Shown one piece after another: positions 1 to 6,171 of a DNA stretch of 11,952 nucleotides (position 1 is the first letter of the stretch; every line of letters starts with the position of its first letter). The stretch is taken from contig JAUVLX010000077.1 of assembly GCA_030600525.1 (NCBI GenBank), positions 1-11,952 on the forward strand. Reading direction: 5' to 3'. The stretch comes from Desulfobulbus sp. (GTDB taxonomy: Bacteria; Desulfobacterota; Desulfobulbia; Desulfobulbales; Desulfobulbaceae). Position numbers and translations under genes: made by a program. Below the pieces are notes generated by a model. It had not been told where the DNA came from, did no database searches, and worked only from the letters and a program-made list of their open reading frames with translations.

Positions 1-6
1 CGCAGT

Positions 7-426
7 ATGAAGGAGATCCTCAGGGGGTGGGAGGGTGCAGTCCAGGCACTGGAAGATTTTGAACGGTTGGGGATAGAATTGGAACCACCGTATAGTGGTC
101 TTAAGGATATCTATTTAAAGCTACGGGCAACAGTTTCACGGCTTTCGGCTCGTGATGAACAGCGAACCCTGGCGGTCTTACTCGCATCCGGCCCTTCAAC
201 CTTAAAAGAAATTAGCTTCGATCTTGGCCTCAATTACTCATTAAACAGGCGAATCATGACTGCTTTAGTGACAACCGGGGCGATTGAGGTCCGCGAGGGT
301 GATCATGAGATTGTTTACTGTGTAAAAGAAACTGCTTTGCCCGTAGTCTTGTTTTTGACGCGAGAAACCATTGGCCTCGATTTCCTGACGATGATCACAA
401 GCCTACTGGAGGAACACAATGAGTGA
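7..426 (+). CDS. Small winged-helix (MarR/ArsR-like) protein, 5' end uncertain
   Basis: A 139-residue protein if it begins at the ATG at position 7. The frame is open to the left edge, so the true start may lie outside the window. Residues about 51-108 read as a winged helix-turn-helix: a helix with EQRTLAVLLASG, the 'STLKEISFDLGLNYS' helix-turn-helix, a recognition helix around NRRIMTALVTTGAI, and a beta wing around EVREGDHEIVYCV. This is the layout of MarR/ArsR-like DNA-binding domains. Residues 1-45 are helical and charged; residues 109-139 form a hydrophobic then acidic C-terminal helix that could dimerise or contact a partner. The last 8 bases overlap the downstream channel gene, so the two are almost certainly co-translated. 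The likely role, inferred, is local transcriptional control of this accessory cluster; no ligand or metal site is evident and no closer family is recognised. Confidence 0.7.
   Translation: MKEILRGWEGAVQALEDFERLGIELEPPYSGLKDIYLKLRATVSRLSARDEQRTLAVLLASGPSTLKEISFDLGLNYSLNRRIMTALVTTGAIEVREGDHEIVYCVKETALPVVLFLTRETIGLDFLTMITSLLEEHNE
408..413 (+). promoter_or_regulatory. Shine-Dalgarno GGAGGA inside the upstream gene
   Basis: GGAGGA lies 5 bases before the ATG at 419 and inside the last codons of the winged-helix gene. With the 8-base overlap of the two reading frames this indicates translational coupling of regulator and channel. It also fixes the channel start. Confidence 0.75.
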
Positions 427-1264
427 TTTTTTCAAGCAGCTCAATAACGGCTATGTGTTCACCTATGTGGTGTTGATCATCCTCATTCAGGTTGGGTATA
501 ATTGGTATAGACAGGAGAAAACCAAAGAAATAGAGACGCTGAGAAGGGGGCTTGGCCTCCCAGAAGACATATTGGTTAACCAGAGTAAAAAATTGTCAGA
601 GCTTAAAAAGGAATCAGTGGTACAGGCTTTTGTCCTTCTCGTTCCCCTGGTGGTATTACCGGTTATTCTTTTTGGGTTTTCAAAGTTGGATAAGGATGCA
701 GACCCTGCCAATGGGCTGTTTTTTGCTTTCATTGTATTTTTAGGCTGGTTGGCATTCTCCGGCACAGATTTGGCCAAAGCGGCAATCGGTGGCATCGCGT
801 TTCGCACGGTTATGACTCTGGCAAACACCATACAGGTAGGAGACCGGGTGACCATCAACGGCCACAGTGGCAAACTGGTCGATATTGGTATTTTTTACCT
901 TACCCTGGTTACTGTGGATGATGATAAGGTGTGTTTGCCCACCGTTAGTTTGTGGCGAAGTCCGTTGGTTTCAGCTAATGATGGAGATCGCTCCTCATTG
1001 TGTGTTATTTCGTTTTACCTCTCCTCTTCAGTAACTTCTGAGCAACTACAGGCAGCAGAAGATGCCATCTGGGATGCTGCTCAGGCATCAGTGTATTTTG
1101 AACCGACCAAGCCACAGCAAATCTATTACACGCAGCATCCTCATTATATAGAGCTTATTACCAAAAGCTATGTTGCCTCGACGTACAACGAACCTCTGTT
1201 CAGGAGCGAAATTACCCATAGTTTTCTTGAGTTTTCCATCGAGAATGCAATCCCGCTTGCCTAA
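419..1264 (+). CDS. Short MscS-family mechanosensitive-type channel
   Basis: A 281-residue inner-membrane protein. Hydrophobic segments lie at about residues 10-28, 67-88 and 98-114. The third runs into a Gly/Ala-rich helix (GTDLAKAAIGGIAFRTVM, residues 115-132) resembling the pore-lining TM3 of MscS. It is followed by the MscS beta-domain signature: VGDRVTI (140-146), NGHSGKLVDIGIF (147-159) and a TVDDDKVCLP stretch (165-174). The remaining 100 residues fit the mixed alpha/beta cytoplasmic end. MscS proteins are homoheptamers that open under membrane tension; members with altered loops gate to other cues. The usual 'PNG/PN' turn after the beta domain reads PTVSLWRS here, so gating may differ. 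The upstream overlap with a DNA-binding protein and the downstream TPR-S effector gene suggest an accessory, possibly conflict-related role rather than simple housekeeping osmoprotection; that is inference. The fold is clear, the function is not. Confidence 0.85.
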   Translation: MSDFFKQLNNGYVFTYVVLIILIQVGYNWYRQEKTKEIETLRRGLGLPEDILVNQSKKLSELKKESVVQAFVLLVPLVVLPVILFGFSKLDKDADPANGLFFAFIVFLGWLAFSGTDLAKAAIGGIAFRTVMTLANTIQVGDRVTINGHSGKLVDIGIFYLTLVTVDDDKVCLPTVSLWRSPLVSANDGDRSSLCVISFYLSSSVTSEQLQAAEDAIWDAAQASVYFEPTKPQQIYYTQHPHYIELITKSYVASTYNEPLFRSEITHSFLEFSIENAIPLA

Positions 1265-1323
1265 TGTAATCCAGTCCTGACTACGCAGGGGCAGACGGTT
1301 GATGATGAGGGGAATTCCGATGG

Positions 1324-1351
1324 TTGACTGAGCAATGTAATATGATTTATA
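1324..1351 (+). promoter_or_regulatory. Weak candidate promoter ahead of the TPR-S gene
   Basis: In the 158-base gap before the DRHyd-TPR-S gene, TTGACT (1324-1329) is a good -35-like box, and an AT-rich TTTATA (1346-1351) sits 16 bases on as a poor -10 match. The gap is AT-rich and holds no ORF. It suggests that the third gene can be transcribed apart from the regulator/channel pair, but the -10 match is weak and other placements are possible. Confidence 0.3.
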
Positions 1352-1422
1352 GCTTTGCTATTGTTTGAAATCATGAACAAAATGTCAGTTCACTAGAAAA
1401 TTATTTTTTTCGTGGAGCATTT

Positions 1423-2832
1423 ATGAGTCCCAAACCTATTTGCTTTGTTTTGATGCCATTTGGTCAAAAGGCAGATCCTGCGGGTGGTCCTGCAATCGAT
1501 TTTGACCGGATATATACCACAGCACTTGCACCAGCTATTGAAGATGCGGACATGTTACCCATTCGCGCTGATGAGGAAAGAACTGGTGGAATCATTCACA
1601 AACCTATGTTTGAACGACTTTTGCTCTGCGATTATGCAATAGCCGATCTCACCACTGCAAACGCAAATGTTTTCTACGAACTGGGTGTACGACACGCAGC
1701 TCGGCCAGCGACAACGCTTACTATCTTCGCAGAACAGCAGCCTATCCCTTTTGATGTGAATTTTCTTCGTTCCCTCTCCTATGACCTTGGTAAAAACAAC
1801 ACCTTTGACGATTTTAAAGCTCAGGCATTGCGCAAAGCCGTGAGTGGAAAGCTAAAAGACCTCAGGGAACTCGCCACTCAGCAGGCACCAGTGGATAGCC
1901 CGTTGTTTGATCTCCTCAAAGAATGGGAACCAGGCAATATTGCTCGCCTCAAAACCGATATTTTTCGGGAAAAGGTGCAGCTGAACGAAGAATTGAAAAA
2001 ACAGATGGCTGCCATCCGGCTCAAAGGTAAAAATAAAGAAACCCGTGATGAAGCCAGGCAAGAATTACAAACGCTTCGAGACAGTCTTGGGGTCTTGGAT
2101 TCTGTAGAGGCTGGGACGGTTATAGACTTAATGCTTTCATTCCGTGCTCTTGAAGATTGGGACGGCATGATTGCGATTTATGAAGATATGCCGGTTGTAT
2201 TAAAGCGACAGATTCTTGTGCGTGAACAGCTTGGGTTTGCCTATAATCGTCGATCCGGGGCTGGGGGCAATTTGGCTGATCGTGAGGAGGCTCTGCGGAT
2301 TCTTACTGAAGTTGAAGAGCAGCAGGGGCCAAGTTCTGAAACATGCGGGCTCATCGGCAGAATCCATAAGGACAATTGGACTGATGCATTTGAGAGGGAT
2401 GATCAGTTAACAGCACTCGGGCATCTCAAAAAGAGCATAGAAGCGTATTCGCGTGGATTTTTGGTCGACCCACGGGATGCCTACCCAGGGATCAATGCAG
2501 TTACCCTGCTCGATATAAAGGGGGATGCAACGTCCCTTGAACGTAAAAAAAGGTTACTGCCGGTTGTGCAGTTTGCAGTGGAGCAACGAATGACCCAAGG
2601 GGAACCTGACTACTGGGATCACGCGACCATGCTTGAGCTGACGGTACTGAACAATGATTTTGACCAGGCGATTGAACATCTTTCCGACGCACTTGCAATG
2701 ATCAGAGAAACATGGGAGCCAGGAACCACTGCAAATAATTTAAAAATGATTGAAAAAGCCAGAAGTGGTCGTCAGGAAGATACGTCTGTACTGTTAGGTA
2801 TTATTAACGAGCTGGAATCAAGAACCCAATGA
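1423..2832 (+). CDS. DRHyd/TIR-like N-terminal domain fused to TPR-S (DUF4071, MAP3K TRAFs-binding-like)
   Basis: A 469-residue soluble protein; start supported by GGAG 5 bases before the ATG. Residues 5-110 form a nucleoside-deoxyribosyltransferase-like domain: CFVLMPFG (7-14), a GGIIHKPMFERLLLCDYAIAD run (55-75), then LTTANANVFYELGVRHAAR (76-94). Glu86 in 'FYELG' falls where the catalytic glutamate of this superfamily lies, and Asp75 is also conserved. Such domains cleave N-glycosidic bonds of nucleotides or NAD-like molecules or bind nucleotide signals. Residues 150-220 are charged and probably helical. Residues 225-469 match the TPR-S/DUF4071 module: GLIGRIHKDNW (309-319), DPRDAYPGINAVTLL (349-363) and DYWDHATMLEL (396-406), as in the N-terminal part of eukaryotic ASK (MAP3K5-type) kinases and in bacterial conflict systems. 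Inferred role: a sensor-effector acting on nucleotides on infection or stress. Its substrate and its link to the channel are unproven. Confidence 0.85.
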   Translation: MSPKPICFVLMPFGQKADPAGGPAIDFDRIYTTALAPAIEDADMLPIRADEERTGGIIHKPMFERLLLCDYAIADLTTANANVFYELGVRHAARPATTLTIFAEQQPIPFDVNFLRSLSYDLGKNNTFDDFKAQALRKAVSGKLKDLRELATQQAPVDSPLFDLLKEWEPGNIARLKTDIFREKVQLNEELKKQMAAIRLKGKNKETRDEARQELQTLRDSLGVLDSVEAGTVIDLMLSFRALEDWDGMIAIYEDMPVVLKRQILVREQLGFAYNRRSGAGGNLADREEALRILTEVEEQQGPSSETCGLIGRIHKDNWTDAFERDDQLTALGHLKKSIEAYSRGFLVDPRDAYPGINAVTLLDIKGDATSLERKKRLLPVVQFAVEQRMTQGEPDYWDHATMLELTVLNNDFDQAIEHLSDALAMIRETWEPGTTANNLKMIEKARSGRQEDTSVLLGIINELESRTQ

Positions 2833-2979
2833 ATGCGGAGTAGTTTTAGCAGGGTGCATTTGATGGCTGCCGGAAGAAAAGGGTGCTGGTAAAGATTCTT
2901 GGCGAGTAAGTGGCCGTGGGGCATTCAATCCATATGTGCAATCTGAGCAAAAGATTGAGGGCAAAAAGGGAGGTAATGT

Positions 2980-5100
2980 TTGGCAGATAAACCAAATCGG
3001 TTAGCTCGGGAAAAAAGTCCCTATCTTTTGCAACATGCCGCAAACCCTGTGGACTGGTATCCATGGGGGGAGAAGCCATTTCGTGTTGCCGCTGAAAAAG
3101 ATCGGCCTCTGTTTGTAAGTATAGGCTATTCCACCTGCCACTGGTGCCATGTTATGGCCGGTGAATCCTTTACAGACTCGGACACAGTTGCTTTGCTTAA
3201 TCGATGGTTTGTCAGTGTAAAGGTGGACCGGGAAGAACGGCCTGATGTGGACCAACTCTATATGGCTGCAATTATGACTATGAATGGTCATGGCGGCTGG
3301 CCTCTGTCTGTTTTTCTGTTGCCTGATGGCAGACCTTTTTATTGTGCCACCTATATTCCTCCTGATTCCATGCCTGGGCGAATAGGTTTCACAGATCTGC
3401 TGAAGCAGCTTCACCAGGTTTGGGTAAATGATCGAGGAGCGCTGGAGGCTGTTGCTAATAGTGTTTTAGAGGCCATTCAACCCGTAGTTTCGAAACCTGT
3501 AGCAGTAGTACCTGTGGAAACATCGGCAGCAGCAACTTTTCAGGCATTTAAACATGCCTTTGATCCTGTCTGGGGAGGTTTTGGGCAGGCTCCTAAATTT
3601 CCGCGTCCAGTAGTATTGCGTTTTTTGATGCACTATTTCCATTATGCCAAAGAAAGAAGCTCCCTTGATATAGCGTTAACCACGCTGCGAAAAATGGCAG
3701 GTGGCGGGGTGTATGACCAGGTTGGTGGTGGTTTTCATCGGTATTCGGTGGACCACCAGTGGCGCATTCCGCATTTTGAGAAGATGCTCTACGATCAGGC
3801 CCAGCTTGTTCAGGCTCTGCTGGATGCCTTGTGTGCTACGGCAGAGCCTTTTTTTGCGGAGATTGCTGATCAGACCCTTGGCTATACGCTTTGTGCTTAG
3901 AGAGGACCTGAAAAACCATTTTAGTCAGCAGAAGAAGCAGACAGTAAAGATCCGTATAAAGAGGGGAGGAGGGGTGAAGGGTGTTTTTACCTCTGGATTG
4001 AAGAGGAGCTGGTTAAAAGTACAGGCGCAGCTGCAGCCAATGTGTTCAACTATGTATACGGGGTGGAGTTTGACGGTAATGCCCTGCATGACCCACATGG
4101 GGATTTTTCTGGTCGTAATGTGCTGTATTGCAAGCACTCTCTGGTTGAAGCCGCCGAACATTTCGGTAGTTCCGTGGATGAGGTAGCTGCTACTCTTGAA
4201 CAGTCAAAAGCAAAGCTCTTTGCGATCCGGGAAAAAAGATCCCATCCCCATTTGGATGATAAAATTATAACCAGCTGGAATGGGATGATGATAGGTGCCA
4301 TGGCAAGGGGCGGGGCAATTCTTGGAAGAGCCAGGTATATAAAAGCTGCTGAAAAGGCAGCATCATTTTTGAAGGCAACACTCTATCAGCCAGATACTGG
4401 CCAACTGTATCGACGTTTCAGGGATGGTGAGGTCGCAATAAAGGGGCAGCTTGATGATTATGTGCAGCTTGTTGCGGGGTTGATAGAATTGTATAAGGTT
4501 GTGCAGCAGCCTGAACTACTTGAATGGTCTCTGCAGCTGACAGCCAGACAGGTGGAGTTGTTCTGGGAGAGTGAGCAGGGGTGTTTTTTTGATAGTGCTG
4601 AAGATCCAACCCTGGTTTCACGTCTGTATGCAGATTATGATGGAGCTGAGCCTGCAGCCAATTCGGTGGCCTTGATGAATTTGCTGGTTTTAGGTGCGCT
4701 GACAGGTCGGAAGCAATGGTTGAGCATGGCTGATCAGATTATGGCATGTTTTGCCGAGAGAATGCAAACCGCGCCTACTGCTTTGCCCCTCATGCAGCAG
4801 GCAGCATTGGTTGCAAAGAACAAAATGTTTTTTGTGGTGGTGGTTGGCGAGCCAGACAGTTTCCACACCCAGGAAATGATGCGTATGGTTCATCGATTGC
4901 CTGCTTACACCTGTTTCCCGTTGCTGGCTGATAACGGACCGAATCAGCAATGGCTTGGCCGCCATGTGGAATGTATCAGCGCGTTGCCGCCGCCGGTAAG
5001 CGGTACCACTTTTGCCATTGTGAGTGACGGGAAAAAGTGCAGTGAGCCGATCACAACGTGTGCAGCAGTCAAAGAAGTGCTCGTGAACGATTTGCGGTAG
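2980..5100 (+). pseudogene. SPATA20/YyaL-like (DUF255) thioredoxin-fold protein, interrupted by two TAG codons
   Basis: One frame spans 707 codons from a TTG start (AAGGGAGG lies 6 bases upstream; the nearby ATG at 2976 stops after four codons) to TAG at 5098. It matches the whole family at its usual length of about 690-700 residues. The N-terminal thioredoxin-like domain shows REKSPYLLQHAANPVDWYPW, the STCHWCH motif (residues 51-57) and KVDREERPDVDQLYM. The (alpha/alpha)6 glycosidase-like part shows FGQAPKFPRP, HFEKMLYDQAQL, HPHLDDKIITSWNGMM and YDGAEPAANS. The frame is broken by TAG at 3898 (codon 307) and TAG at 3922 (codon 315). Intact homologues read roughly 'YVLRDL..PEGGFYSAEDADS' here; this gene reads LGYTLCA*RGPEKPF*SAEEADS, with length conserved. 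The +1 frame locally reads FVLREDL, so two compensating indels near runs at 3890 and 3911 are an alternative for the first stop, though the second TAG at the Tyr position persists. Family function is poorly known. Decay, assembly error or recoding are all possible. Confidence 0.8.
3898..3924 (+). other. Two in-frame TAG codons in the DUF255 gene
   Basis: TAG at 3898-3900 and at 3922-3924 lie in the same frame that carries conserved family sequence on both sides. Relative to the family consensus the first replaces a residue after the 'LRD' stretch (Leu or Met usual) and the second replaces the Tyr/Phe of 'GFYSAEDADS'. Single-base changes (TTG to TAG, TAT/TAC to TAG) would explain both. The residues between them are poorly conserved. 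Confidence 0.7.
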
Positions 5101-5143
5101 CCCAATAGAAAGAGCCTATTATTGTTACCCGGGAAAATGATCT

Positions 5144-5973
5144 ATGAGTAGCGATTTTAAACCCAATGCTAAGACCCGCTGGCGGCAACAGCTGTATACC
5201 ATTATTTTTGGTTCTGATACCTTTGCTGGAAAGCTGTTTGACGTCTTGCTCATTGTAGCGATCAGCGCCAGTGTTGTGGTGGTGATGTTGGATAGCGTGC
5301 GTGCAGTTCGTGAACAGTGGCTGGTACAGCTAAGAGGATTAGAGTGGTTTTTCACGATTATTTTTACAGTTGAATATATTCTGCGCCTGTTATGCGTTGC
5401 AAAACCCGCTCGATATGCAAAATCGTTTTTTGGAGTTGTTGACCTGCTCGCGATTTAGCCTACTTATTTTGCTCTATTTATTCCAACCACCGCCTATCTG
5501 GTGGTTATTCGTGTGGTCCGTATTTTACGGGTGTTCAGGATTTTGAAGTTGGGGGCGTATATAGGTGAGGCAAATGTTATTCTCCGTTCTCTTCTGGCAA
5601 GTCGAAAAAAATAGAAGTTTTTTTGTTTACTATCCTGACCCTTGTGGTGATTTTCGGCTCCCTTATGTACGTTATTGAAGGGGAAGAGAATGGGTTTACT
5701 TCCATTCCCCGTTCCATTTACTGGGCCATCGTTACCTTGACCACGGTTGGCTATGGCGACATTTCACCCAAGACGGGATTGGGTCAAATGATGGCCTCTC
5801 TCGTCATGGTCTGTGGGTACGGAATTATTGCCGTGCCTACCGGCATTGTATCGGCAGAGATGGTCAGGGCTTCCAGACAGCATGAAGAATACAAAATGTG
5901 TCCCAACTGTAATGATCGTTTTCATGACACCCATGCAGTGTACTGTAAAAGCTGTGGTGTGAAATTTGAGTAA
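5144..5973 (+). pseudogene. Voltage-gated potassium channel with C-terminal zinc ribbon, interrupted
   Basis: Joining the frames gives 276 residues, a normal length for a bacterial six-helix channel. S1 lies near 31-50, S2 near 66-85 and S3 near 95-112. S4 is textbook: Arg123, 126, 129 and 132 and Lys135, one every third position. S5 lies near 158-178, the potassium filter TVGYGD at 201-206, and S6 near 215-238. The tail has a zinc ribbon, CPNC (253-256) and CKSC (268-271). Two lesions break it. TAG at 5456 (codon 105) lies in 'VVDLLAI*PTY', where the family has Leu (TTG to TAG). A -1 frame change at the A7 run 5605-5611 is followed at once by TAG. Reading ATA GAA GTT from the last A restores KKIEVFLF and the rest of the protein. 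The ATG at 5144 is preferred because the one at 5137 stops after four codons. The gene begins 43 bases after the DUF255 gene. The intact voltage sensor, filter and ribbon argue for recent loss, sequence error or real recoding. Confidence 0.8.
5605..5611 (+). other. A_AAA_AAA slippery-type run at the frame change
   Basis: The upstream frame reads CGA AAA AAA TAG, so the seven A bases form a phase-correct X_XXY_YYZ heptamer directly before the stop. Slipping back one base gives ATA GAA GTT and exactly the frame of the pore half. Adding one A by transcriptional slippage would do the same. No convincing stimulatory hairpin follows, so a one-base loss or homopolymer error is the simpler reading. 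Confidence 0.45.
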
Positions 5974-6092
5974 ACCGAAGGGTTTGTTGCGGCTTGTTTT
6001 AAGGATGCAGGAAGGGGGATGATGAACAGGGCGTTACGCTAACGATACCTATTATCTGATAACTGTTAGTTCTACGTTGATAATGTGTTTTT

Positions 6093-6126
6093 CGGCTGGA
6101 GAGAGTGTTAAGAGTCTCTTCAGCCG
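6093..6126. terminator. Intergenic hairpin between converging genes, probable terminator
   Basis: A 12-bp stem (CGGCTGGAGAGA, 6093-6104, with TCTCTTCAGCCG, 6115-6126, including one G-T wobble) closes a 10-base loop. It sits in the 198-base gap between the channel gene end (5973, +) and the dehydrogenase gene end (6172, -). No clean U-tract follows on the + strand (AGGTTTATC), and on the - strand the stem is followed by A-rich sequence. It may be a weak or bidirectional terminator. The rest of the gap has no ORF or tRNA; a small CGTTA-CGC-TAACG palindrome lies at 6032-6044. Confidence 0.5.
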
Positions 6127-6171
6127 AGGTTTATCGTGTTTGTTCTGCAAGTGGAGTTGTGACAGAACTCG

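Noticed and set aside
3701..4186. A separate 161-codon ORF in the second frame
   Set aside because: It is a shadow of the DUF255 gene; only the short FVLREDL stretch resembles the family. It is used as evidence for a possible local frame change, not as a gene.
5974..6171. Possible tRNA or small RNA in the converging gap
   Set aside because: Apart from the hairpin at 6093-6126 and one short palindrome, no cloverleaf or promoter pattern is present.
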